DNA from: Mycolicibacterium malmesburyense
GTDB taxonomy: Bacteria; Actinomycetota; Actinomycetes; Mycobacteriales; Mycobacteriaceae
Length of the DNA: 64,000 nucleotides
Reading direction: 5' to 3'
NCBI RefSeq assembly: GCF_001050015.1
Contig: NZ_CVTB01000258.1
Location: 1 to 64,000 of the forward strand
This document shows, piece by piece, positions 1-6,966 of this stretch (position 1 is the stretch's first letter; every line of letters starts with the position of its first letter). The translations under genes and the position numbers were made by a program. The notes beneath the pieces were generated by a model. It did not search any database. It worked only from the letters and a program-made list of their open reading frames with translations, and was not told the origin of the DNA.

Positions 1-261
1 CGTCTCATCGGTACGAGCCGAGACCTTGTCGTCCTCCTCTTTCCGGCACCGCGAACGTACGGCGGCGAGAATACCGAAGACCCACATCGATTTTGACGCA
101 CGGAAGAAACATCCAGGGCCGTCGAAGACGATATATCGAAAGCCTCCTGACGGCTCTGCTATGACGCATAACCAGTTCATAGCTGGGAGACACGAACTAC
201 TCATGGGAGGCGCATAGCGTCGGCGAATGTCAGACAGCACAACCACATCATGGAGGTTCCG

Positions 262-525
262 GTGAATAGATTGAAGACTCGAATCAGCGTTGCGTCCGCA
301 GCGGTTTTCGGAGGGCTAGCCTTGGCTGCGATCGGCTTCGGAGCGGGCGCGGCCAGCGCCCAGCCACCGCCACCGCCCGGTCCCGGGTTCGGTGCAGGGC
401 CCGGGCTGTGCCTGCCGTTGCTGCCGTGCCCCGGCGGGCTGCCGCTTGCGCCACTGATGGGACCCGGCCCCGCCGGTCCAGGACCCGGCCTGCCGGGCCT
501 ACCGATCGGCCTTCCCCGCTTCTGA
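262..525 (+). CDS. small secreted Pro/Gly-rich protein
   Basis: This encodes 87 residues. The GTG at 262 is chosen over an in-frame ATG at 250 because GGAGG at 252-256 lies five bases before it. The N-terminus (basic residues, hydrophobic stretch, then an Ala-Ser-Ala-Gln cleavage-like site near residue 33) looks like a Sec signal peptide. The mature part is short, almost entirely proline, glycine and leucine, and contains two cysteines. Many small mycobacterial exported proteins look like this. No enzymatic fold can be recognised and no function is proposed. Confidence 0.6.
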   Translation: MNRLKTRISVASAAVFGGLALAAIGFGAGAASAQPPPPPGPGFGAGPGLCLPLLPCPGGLPLAPLMGPGPAGPGPGLPGLPIGLPRF

Positions 526-852
526 GCGCAGACTACGACCACATGTAAAGCGGGTGCGACCGGCGAGGTCGTATCCGCATTGCACATCAGGGCGTCCTGT
601 GCGGTGTCGCACTTTGGACACCAGTCCCGAATAGCTTCCGGCTGACGGCCGTGGACGAGACCCATCCGGTGCCACTCATGGCGGGGTGACCATTCGACGG
701 CAGCAAGGCTCATGTTCCCAATAGCGTTCCCAAGCGAGACGAAAGGCCTCCGGAGATTTCTCCGGGGGCCTTCCTACCGAGTAGCAGGGACAGTGTCTGG
801 TTTCACGACATAGTTGGCATCTCTGTTGTCGTGGGAGACCGGCCACGTCAAA
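526..852. other. intergenic region without a supported gene
   Basis: Open frames here are antisense or lack start signals and have weak codon bias. The only clear element is the hairpin at 743-772. A minus-strand frame around 560-700 contains a Cys-Pro-Lys-Cys knuckle, but it runs into the antisense of the small secreted gene and I do not support it as a gene. Confidence 0.5.
743..772. terminator. strong hairpin, probable terminator
   Basis: Bases 743-755 pair with 760-772 over 13 positions (one T-G wobble) around an ATTT loop. There is no long T-tract, which is common for mycobacterial terminators. It lies between the small secreted gene and the decayed glycosyltransferase remnant, so it may end transcription from either side. 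Confidence 0.55.
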
Positions 853-1227
853 GGCGCAGCTCATCATCACCGCCGTGGTATTAGAGGTACGCAGCAAAAG
901 CGAAGTGGCGCAGCCACTGTCGACTCCCACACCGCGACCGGCCTGTAACTGACCAGCGGTGCGTCGGTGATGTCGACCGGCGGATTCGGCTGTGGCGATC
1001 CCTAACCCACCTTGGAACAGCTTCAGGGCTACGTCGCCGAGGGCCAGGTTCGCTACTTCATCGTGGGCAAAGGAGCGGGCGGACCTGGCAGGCCCGGCCC
1101 GGATTTCGAAGGTGGACCTGGACACGGATTTCAGTCCGGCACCGGCGCCTAGATCACCGACTGGGTCAGACAGCACTTCATGGGCCCAAGACATCGCGGC
1201 ACCGAGGTGTACGACCTAGCTCAATAG
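853..1227 (+). pseudogene. remnant of a mycobacterial GT39/ArnT-like glycosyltransferase (3' end)
   Basis: One frame reads as the C-terminal soluble part of the mycobacterial ArnT/GT39-like membrane glycosyltransferases. It shows AATVDSHTATG, then TSGASVMSTGGFG, then LEQLQGYVAEGQVRYFI and finally ITDWVRQHF...GTEVYDL. The frame is broken by TAA at 946-948, TAA at 1003-1005 and TAG at 1150-1152, and it seems to shift frame near 890-900. The membrane-spanning N-terminal part is absent from the window. The family assignment rests on remembered C-terminal motifs. Confidence 0.6.
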
Positions 1228-1353
1228 TCCAGGAATACCGCACACTTCGCATACTGCACCTCCGCCAGTTCGGTGGGAATAGGCCGCCTACCTGGTCACG
1301 CGCGTTCGTCGATGTCGAATATGACCCGCATCTTGGCGTTCGGGTCGCAGCGG

Positions 1354-1806
1354 TCAGCGAGTGGCGAGCAGCGCGTCCTGCATTCCACGCGTGGCGAGCA
1401 CGTCGGCCAACTCGTTGTCGACGACGCCCGAATGGCCCTTCACCCAGAACCACTCGACGCGATGCGGTTCACACGCGAGCTGAAGACGCTGCCACAGGTC
1501 GACGTTCTTCACCGGCTGCTTGGCGGCGGTCATCCAGCCGTTGCGCTCCCAGCCGAGCACCCACTTCGTGATGCCGTTGCGGACGTAGGTGCTGTCGGTG
1601 TAAAGGTGCACCACGACCGGCCGGGTGAGCGCCTCCAGCGCCATGATCGGCGCGGTCAACTCCATCCGGTTGTTGCTCGTCTGCGCCTCGCCGCCGTACA
1701 TTTCGCGAACATGTGCACGCTGCCGCAACACCGCTCCCCACCCACCGGGGCCCGGGTTGGGCCTGCATCCGCCGTCGGTATGGATCACCACGACGTCGTC
1801 TGCCAT
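1354..1806 (-). CDS. rnhA: ribonuclease HI
   Basis: RNase HI (150 residues) removes RNA from RNA-DNA hybrids. The acidic catalytic residues are visible: Asp in IHTDGGC, Glu in NNRMELTA, Asp in YTDSTYV and Asp in VVDNELAD. The glycine-rich strand [10 protein letters not shown] is also present. The start is the ATG at 1806 (MADDVV); an upstream in-frame start would add ten unrelated residues. It is a stand-alone RNase H domain, not fused to a phosphatase-like CobC domain as in the M. tuberculosis Rv2228c protein. The preceding glyoxalase-fold frame overlaps it extensively. Confidence 0.9.
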   Translation of the reverse strand: MADDVVVIHTDGGCRPNPGPGGWGAVLRQRAHVREMYGGEAQTSNNRMELTAPIMALEALTRPVVVHLYTDSTYVRNGITKWVLGWERNGWMTAAKQPVKNVDLWQRLQLACEPHRVEWFWVKGHSGVVDNELADVLATRGMQDALLATR

Positions 1807-2479
1807 GCGCCGAGAATAGGCAACGGTGTCGAGCACACGGCGCGGCGGGCGAGATCATCGCCGTCCGCACCGACATCCCGAATTCCTGGTGCCGCAGCGT
1901 GGTGATCCGTCGCCCGGGCTGCACCGCGTCCTTGACCGGCGCTGTCCGGTCGCCCAAGAACGCCGCGGTCGCCTCGATGTCGGCGACGACGTAGGTGATG
2001 CCCCAGAGCGTCGACGGTTCTGCGCTCGTGGTGCCCGGGGAGCCGACGACCTCGACGATCACCTCGCCGAAGCGGAAGAAGATCTGGCGGATCGGCCTGC
2101 CGCCGAGGTCACCGTCGCGTTCCCGTCGCGGGGGGACACCGATCGCGGTGAACGCCTGCACGGTCCGATCCAGATCGGGGGAGAGCACCACGACGTGGTC
2201 GATGGCCGTCACGCCGTTCGCGTGCCCGGCCGGGGCCGCGGGAGCGGCGTCCGACACTGTCGTCGGAATGCCGTCGAGTTCCGAAAGCGCGGCGTCGGAG
2301 ACCCATCCGCGCAACGACCACCCGACGATGCCGGTGCCGCCGTCGGAGCCGACCAACCGGATGCGCACCCCGCCCACTCGGCAGGCGCCGTCCGCGTCGA
2401 CCGTGAAGCCGGCCCGGTTCCAGGCGTCCGCCGGATCGGCGACGACGAACTCGTCGACGGTGACGGCAACCGATGGCAC
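1469..2479 (-). CDS. VOC (glyoxalase/bleomycin-resistance fold) protein, 3' part overlaps rnhA
   Basis: The first roughly 210 residues look like a two-module VOC-fold protein: a conserved [19 protein letters not shown] module followed by [18 protein letters not shown]. The start is placed at GTG 2479; other starts are possible. The natural VOC sequence appears to end around TAMISP near base 1845. The frame stays open for another 340 bases across rnhA, where the translation is only a shadow of rnhA. Either the stop codon was lost, or an indel separates the gene from its true stop. Substrate is unknown. Confidence 0.55.
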   Translation of the reverse strand: MPSVAVTVDEFVVADPADAWNRAGFTVDADGACRVGGVRIRLVGSDGGTGIVGWSLRGWVSDAALSELDGIPTTVSDAAPAAPAGHANGVTAIDHVVVLSPDLDRTVQAFTAIGVPPRRERDGDLGGRPIRQIFFRFGEVIVEVVGSPGTTSAEPSTLWGITYVVADIEATAAFLGDRTAPVKDAVQPGRRITTLRHQEFGMSVRTAMISPAAPCARHRCLFSAHGRRRRGDPYRRRMQAQPGPRWVGSGVAAACTCSRNVRRRGADEQQPDGVDRADHGAGGAHPAGRGAPLHRQHLRPQRHHEVGARLGAQRLDDRRQAAGEERRPVAASSARV

Positions 2480-2583
2480 CGCTCGAGTATGACCCCGTCG
2501 CGGCTCGCGCGGCCTCGGAGCGTTCGGTGTCGGTGGCACTCATCGGCGCGGGCTCCTGTCGTCTGCGGAGGGGCGGCACCGTG

Positions 2584-2781
2584 TTACCCGGGGGTCGCGG
2601 CGGAAGCAAACTCGCAGGTGTTTGGCGTGCCCGTCGGCCGGAGGCCGGACCGAGTCGCGCTTCGGTAATCCAGCTCGCCAGACATACCGAGGACGGTCGG
2701 GTCGACGGTGTACTGCATCGGGGGCGCCGACCGGCCGACCCACGAGGGGCCGGTGGCCACCGTGGAGGCCCGCGACTTCAC
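2584..2781 (-). CDS. small hypothetical protein coupled to the FHA gene
   Basis: This 65-residue frame starts with GTG at 2781 and overlaps the stop of the upstream FHA gene in a GTGA arrangement, which suggests translational coupling. It has no signal peptide or membrane segment and no recognised domain; one cysteine lies near the C-terminus. Codon use is GC-rich at third positions. It may be real because of the coupling, but I cannot exclude a chance open frame. Confidence 0.35.
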   Translation of the reverse strand: MKSRASTVATGPSWVGRSAPPMQYTVDPTVLGMSGELDYRSATRSGLRPTGTPNTCEFASAATPG

Positions 2782-3389
2782 GTAGCGCGCAGCTGCGCCA
2801 GGGTGACCGCGCCGCGCCGCAGCGCCTCGTTGGCCAGCCGGACCCGGCGGTCACCCTCGGCGGGAATCGCGAACTTGTCGTAGAGGTTCTGCAGGTGCTG
2901 TTTGACCGCGGCCTCGGTGACGAACAGTTCGCCCGCCATCCGGCGGACCGACGCGGGTTCGGGGAACGGGTCGCCCGAAACCAGGGGCCGGCACAGCACG
3001 ACGAGCACGTCGAGTTCGCGGTGGGTCAACCGCGGCGGAGGCTCGACGGCCTGGGCCGAGACCGTCTCCTCATCGAGCTTGCCGTCTCCGCCGTCCCTGA
3101 CCTCCCAGAAGATCAGTCGCGACTTTCCCAGTCGCACCTCGTCTCCGGACCGCAGCACGCGTTCGGCGGTGATCCGCTCACCGTTGAGATACGTACCGTT
3201 GCGGCTCCCGAGATCCCTTATCGACCAGGCGAATCCGAGGTTCTCCAGCACGGCGTGCAAGCGTGAGACGGTCTCGTCGTGCTCCAGCGCCACCGCGTTG
3301 GTCGAGGCCTTACCGAGGGTCACCCGCTGACCGCTGAGCGGAACCAGCTCTCGCCCCGACGGTCTCGAGATTTCCAGGTGCGACGACAT
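2778..3389 (-). CDS. FHA domain protein with C-terminal winged/LuxR-like HTH
   Basis: This 203-residue protein has an N-terminal forkhead-associated domain (about residues 15-95) with the phosphothreonine-binding signature: LGKASTN, VSRLH at 41-45 and GSRNGTYLNG at 61-70. A linker leads to a C-terminal helix-turn-helix region (about 120-200) beginning LTHRELDVL and including EAAVKQHLQNLYDKF. The design suggests a transcription factor that docks on Ser/Thr-kinase-phosphorylated partners. AGGAGG at 3394-3399 precedes ATG 3389. It lies downstream of a small membrane-protein gene on the same strand. Confidence 0.8.
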   Translation of the reverse strand: MSSHLEISRPSGRELVPLSGQRVTLGKASTNAVALEHDETVSRLHAVLENLGFAWSIRDLGSRNGTYLNGERITAERVLRSGDEVRLGKSRLIFWEVRDGGDGKLDEETVSAQAVEPPPRLTHRELDVLVVLCRPLVSGDPFPEPASVRRMAGELFVTEAAVKQHLQNLYDKFAIPAEGDRRVRLANEALRRGAVTLAQLRAT

Positions 3390-3446
3390 GGGACCTCCTA
3401 TCGAGGCAATTCTGGCCCAGACAGGAGGTCCCTGGCCGACGAACGC

Positions 3447-3753
3447 TCACGGTCGATTGGTGAACTTCTCGTAGGCGCGGACAACCCGCTTGGCCGGGGG
3501 CCGACTCGAACAGCGGCGGCCAGGGCCATTCGCTGCGGTCGCGTCCGCGGGGCGCCTTGAGGAGGGCCAGCCCCAACACCAGGGCGAAGATCAGGTGTCC
3601 GACCAACGTGATCGTCACGGTCGCGACGTTCAGGCGCGGGGTCAGCGCGTCGGTGCGGGCCACCTGACTCGGCAGCGGTCGCACCGGCAGGTCGCCGGGG
3701 CGCAGACACACGGTGTCGTCGGGCCAGCCGATGGCGGTGGGTGTCGCGGTCAT
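3447..3753 (-). CDS. small single-pass membrane protein with an apparent +1 frameshift
   Basis: The frame opens at 3753. It encodes a soluble N-terminus with one transmembrane helix (TITLVGHLIFALVLGLALL, about residues 47-65), followed by a basic turn. As written, the frame runs to 3310 and overlaps the FHA gene by 80 bases with implausible sequence. Removing one base from the five-G run at 3496-3500 gives instead a natural ending, SAPAKRVVRAYEKFTNRP, with a stop at 3447-3449 and a product of about 101 residues. This may be a sequencing error or a real mutation. Function is unknown; co-orientation suggests it works with the FHA regulator. Confidence 0.55.
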
Positions 3754-3983
3754 CGAGTTTCCTTTGACGAAGTAACCGATTCATCGTCGCGGCCGCATTC
3801 ACGCTGCTAATCGCCGCCGAGTGGGTTTCTCCGGTCGAGGGAGGGGTTTTATTTCCGCCGCCGGGTGAGGTGGGCGGAAACCGGATGAAGTTTCGTTTCA
3901 AGACCATCCCGCTGGGTATCTGCAACCTCATTGGGGGCTGAGACAACAGCTTCGCCACGCGCCGCCTTGATGAGGTGAGCCCG

Positions 3984-4976
3984 ATGAGTACCACAGCTGT
4001 TGAGCCCTACCGACTCACACGATCACGAGTCGAAATAACCGAGCCCGCCGACGCCGACGAGTTCCTCGAGGAGATCTACGGCGTCAAGATGAGGCTGAGC
4101 CACAAGGCTCCGGCGCGCCATACGGGGCCGATCCTCACCCATGCTCGCGCCACGGTCGGTCCGCTGACGCTCGACGACATCACTGTCGTAGGCGAGGCCG
4201 AGATACGCCCGGATCCGCTGAACAGTGTGGCGGTCATCTGGCCCACCGCGGGGCGGGTCGCCAGCGCTTGTGATGGCCTCCGGACCGAAATGGCCCCGGA
4301 CGAGGTGGCGATGTTGGCTCAACCGCATCTGCCGCACAGGGCGCATTTCGAGGATGCGCATTTCACGGCGGTCCTCATCGATGTCCGGGTGACGGCGAGC
4401 GTGGCCGCCGGGCTCCCCGGAGGACATGCTCCACTGCCGATTCGCTTCAACAGCTTCTCCCCCGTCGACGAGGCCGCCGCGCAACTGTGGAAGAACACCG
4501 TGCGCTACGTGAGGGACATCGTGTTGTCGGACGAAACGGCGGCGACACCGGTTCTGGTCGAGCAGGCCAGCCGGTTGATGGCGGCGGTAACGCTCGAGAC
4601 CTTTCCCAACACGGTCACGGCGTGGCCGAGCTTGCTCGATCATGGCGAGAATCGGCCGGTGTTACTGCGCCGTGCGATCGAGTTCATGGGGATGAACATC
4701 CACAACGAGATCGCGCTGGCCGACATCGCCGAAGCGGTCCATGTCACGCCCAGGGCGGTGCAATACATGTTCCGGCGTCACCTCGCCACGACTCCCTTGC
4801 AGTACCTGCGCAGGATGCGGTTGACCTATGCCCACCAGGAACTGTTGGCGGCCCGCAACGGCGATACCGTCACCGAAATCGCCGCACGTTGGGGCTTCGC
4901 CCACACCGGACGGTTCGCGGTCTTGTACCGCCAAACCTACGGTCAGAGCCCACACGTCACACTGAGCCGCCCCTGA
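3984..4976 (+). CDS. AraC-family transcriptional regulator
   Basis: This regulator of about 330 residues has an AraC-binding-like N-terminal sensor region and a C-terminal double helix-turn-helix. Recognisable parts are IALADIAEAVHVTPRAVQYMFRRH, then YLRRMRLTYAHQELL and VTEIAARWGFAHTGRFAVLYRQTYGQSP. ATG 3984 is preferred because GAGG at 3972-3975 lies eight bases upstream; GTG 3975 is the alternative. It is transcribed away from the FHA/membrane genes across a 230-base divergent region. Its stop abuts the stop of the converging STAS gene at TGATCA. Inducer and targets cannot be inferred. Confidence 0.85.
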   Translation: MSTTAVEPYRLTRSRVEITEPADADEFLEEIYGVKMRLSHKAPARHTGPILTHARATVGPLTLDDITVVGEAEIRPDPLNSVAVIWPTAGRVASACDGLRTEMAPDEVAMLAQPHLPHRAHFEDAHFTAVLIDVRVTASVAAGLPGGHAPLPIRFNSFSPVDEAAAQLWKNTVRYVRDIVLSDETAATPVLVEQASRLMAAVTLETFPNTVTAWPSLLDHGENRPVLLRRAIEFMGMNIHNEIALADIAEAVHVTPRAVQYMFRRHLATTPLQYLRRMRLTYAHQELLAARNGDTVTEIAARWGFAHTGRFAVLYRQTYGQSPHVTLSRP

Positions 4977-5726
4977 TCACGTAAGTGCGTTCTCCGGCCC
5001 CATCAACGCCCACACCGTCTTGCCCGAACTCCTCATCGCATTGCCCCAGCACCGACAGAGCGCAGAGACGATGAACAAGCCGCTCGGACATGCGGTGGCG
5101 GTCGACACCTCCCTCAGCACGGCAGGGGCGTGGCTCGTATCGGTGACCGCGATCGCGACTGTCGAGCCGGCGCATTCGACCCGAAGTTCCGGCTGACTGT
5201 CCGTATGGCGCAGAACGTTTTCCACCAGGGTGGTCGCCACGATGTTCGCAGTCGGGATCATCTCGGTGCGTGACCAAGCGGTCAGCCACTGAGTGGTCAG
5301 CTCACGCGAGCGTTGCAGGCTGGTCAGTGCCGCGGGCAACTCCGCCCGCGCCCGTCTGCGCTGCCCGGTCCGGCCAATCGTCTTCGCTTCCACCACAGCG
5401 GCACCGAGGTCGGCGAACATCGGCACCTGGCGGGTGACACCGGAGCGGTCGATCGCGGCGCGGGTCGACGGGTCGGAGCACACCAGGAACACCGGCACAT
5501 CGGGCCACCGTGCGACATGCCACCGTGCGCTGCTGAACACGGTCCATGCCGAGTCGGCCGACGCGCGTATGGCGGTGACATCGATCAGTACCGCCTGTGG
5601 TTCTTCGAGCGCTGCCTGGACGATCTGGTTGCGGACCTCGCAATAGGTGTTGCTGTCGACCACGCCGCGAAGCGACAACACCACCGCCGAGCCGCAACCC
5701 GCTGGTGACACTTCCACGGATTGCAT
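4977..5726 (-). CDS. STAS domain - HATPase (anti-sigma type) fusion protein
   Basis: Residues about 8-110 form a STAS domain (VVLSLRGVVDSNTYCEVRNQI, AVLIDVTAIRASADSAW), as in anti-anti-sigma factors. Residues about 150-245 resemble an RsbW/SpoIIAB-type GHKL ATPase, with an N-box (TTLVENVLRHT) and a G1-like segment (IAVTDTSHAPAVL). Antagonist-like and kinase-like modules therefore share one chain. By position and size it matches M. tuberculosis Rv0941c (from memory). It sits 33 bases downstream of the F420-type oxidoreductase gene on the same strand and may be cotranscribed. No partner sigma factor is in the window. Confidence 0.7.
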   Translation of the reverse strand: MQSVEVSPAGCGSAVVLSLRGVVDSNTYCEVRNQIVQAALEEPQAVLIDVTAIRASADSAWTVFSSARWHVARWPDVPVFLVCSDPSTRAAIDRSGVTRQVPMFADLGAAVVEAKTIGRTGQRRRARAELPAALTSLQRSRELTTQWLTAWSRTEMIPTANIVATTLVENVLRHTDSQPELRVECAGSTVAIAVTDTSHAPAVLREVSTATACPSGLFIVSALCRCWGNAMRSSGKTVWALMGPENALT

Positions 5727-5759
5727 TGCGCAGTCGATTACCCGGATCGACGGCGGGGT

Positions 5760-6626
5760 TCACACTTTCGCGATGACGTTTTCCGCGAATTTCTCCAAGT
5801 GGCGGATCTTGGCGTCGAGCGGTTCGGTGTCCGGTCCCGTGATGTAGGGAATGCGGAAGCCGACGATGGCGTCGGTCACGCCCTTGTCCTCGAGCCGTTT
5901 GATGCCGTCGGGCGTGTACGCGTCGGCGGAGATCACATGCACCTCGAACGGCCCGCTGCGACCTTCCTCGTCGCGTAATTGGGTGAGCCGCTTGAGAAGT
6001 TGATCCAGCTCTTCTGCGTCGCCACCGCCGTGCATCCAGCCGTCGTTGCGCGCCGCCCGTCGCAGCGCCGCGTCGGCGTGCCCGCCGATGAGGACCGGGA
6101 TCGGCTCGGTGGGCGCCGGTGTCATCTTCGTTTTGGGGATGTCGTAGAACTCGCCGTGGAATTCGAAGTACTCGCCCGTGGTCAGACCCCGGATGATCTC
6201 GATGCACTCGTCCATGCGTTTTCCGCGCTTGGCGAACGGCACGTCCATCAACTCGTAGTCCTCGGGCCACGGGCTGGTGCCGACGCCCAGGCCGAGGCGG
6301 TTGCCGAACAGCGCGGCCAGCGAGCCGGCCTGTTTGGCGACCAGCGCGGGCGGCCGGATCGGCAGCTTGAGCACGAAGAAGTTGAAGCGCAGCGTCGTGG
6401 TCACCGCGCTCAGCGCGCCGGCGAGCACGAACGCCTCGACGAACGCCTTGCCGTCGAGGAACTCGCGGCTTCCGTCGGGGGTGTAGGGATACTTCGAGTC
6501 CGACTCGAACGGGTACGCGACGCTGTCGGCGATCGTCATCGCGTGGTACCCGGCCGCCTCCGCGGCCTGCGCCAGCGGGATGTAGTACGTCGGGTCGGTC
6601 ATGGCTTCGGCATAGGTGAACCGCAC
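5760..6626 (-). CDS. LLM-class F420-dependent oxidoreductase
   Basis: This 288-residue protein has the luciferase-like TIM-barrel fold. Recognisable segments are an N-terminal MRFTYAEAM, RLGLGVGTSPWPEDYELMDVPFAKRGKRMDE-type region, IPVLIGGHADAALRRAA and the DGWMHGG cofactor loop. Members reduce or oxidise substrates with F420. The start is GTG 6626. A KstR-type palindrome lies ten bases upstream, which would place the gene under steroid/cholesterol control; the similarly sized M. tuberculosis Rv0940c is recalled as a KstR-regulon member. The substrate is unknown. Confidence 0.85.
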   Translation of the reverse strand: MRFTYAEAMTDPTYYIPLAQAAEAAGYHAMTIADSVAYPFESDSKYPYTPDGSREFLDGKAFVEAFVLAGALSAVTTTLRFNFFVLKLPIRPPALVAKQAGSLAALFGNRLGLGVGTSPWPEDYELMDVPFAKRGKRMDECIEIIRGLTTGEYFEFHGEFYDIPKTKMTPAPTEPIPVLIGGHADAALRRAARNDGWMHGGGDAEELDQLLKRLTQLRDEEGRSGPFEVHVISADAYTPDGIKRLEDKGVTDAIVGFRIPYITGPDTEPLDAKIRHLEKFAENVIAKV

Positions 6627-6636
6627 GCGGCAATAC

Positions 6637-6650
6637 TAGAACGTGTTCTA
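6637..6650. promoter_or_regulatory. KstR-type operator
   Basis: TAGAACGTGTTCTA matches the KstR operator pattern TnnAACnnGTTnnA at every defined base. It is the core of a 16-base inverted repeat (6636-6651). It lies between the divergent oxidoreductase gene (start 6626) and the DUF4235 gene (start 6693), so a bound repressor could affect both. Confidence 0.7.
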
Positions 6651-6692
6651 GTTCGCGGTTTAGGTATTGGCGCATCGGGAATCTCGATCGCC

Positions 6693-6959
6693 GTGAGTGC
6701 CGCCAAAGCTATGTACAAACCCATGTCGATGGTCAGCAGCGTGGTGGGTGGTCTGATCGCCGGCAAGATCTTCACCGAGATCTGGCAGAGGATGCATCCG
6801 GACGACGAGGAACCGGATCCCGAGGACCTCAGCCGCTCGACGCAGGAGGTGTTCATCGCCGCCGCGATCCAGGGCTTGCTCATCGGCGTGGTGCGTGCCG
6901 CTCTTTCCCGCGGTCAGGCGAAGAGCTTCCAGGCGCTGACCTCCGAGAACCCCGAGTAG
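6693..6959 (+). CDS. DUF4235 small membrane protein
   Basis: This 88-residue protein matches the DUF4235 pattern: VSAAKAMYKPMSMVSSVVGGLIAGKIF, a charged linker (HPDDEEPDPEDLSRS) and a second hydrophobic helix ending in GLLIGVVRAALSRG. Two membrane helices are likely. GTG 6693 fits the family N-terminus better than ATG 6711. It ends seven bases before the ThDP enzyme gene and probably shares its transcript. A KstR-type site lies just upstream. Its molecular role is not known. Confidence 0.7.
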   Translation: MSAAKAMYKPMSMVSSVVGGLIAGKIFTEIWQRMHPDDEEPDPEDLSRSTQEVFIAAAIQGLLIGVVRAALSRGQAKSFQALTSENPE

Positions 6960-6966
6960 CGAGGCA

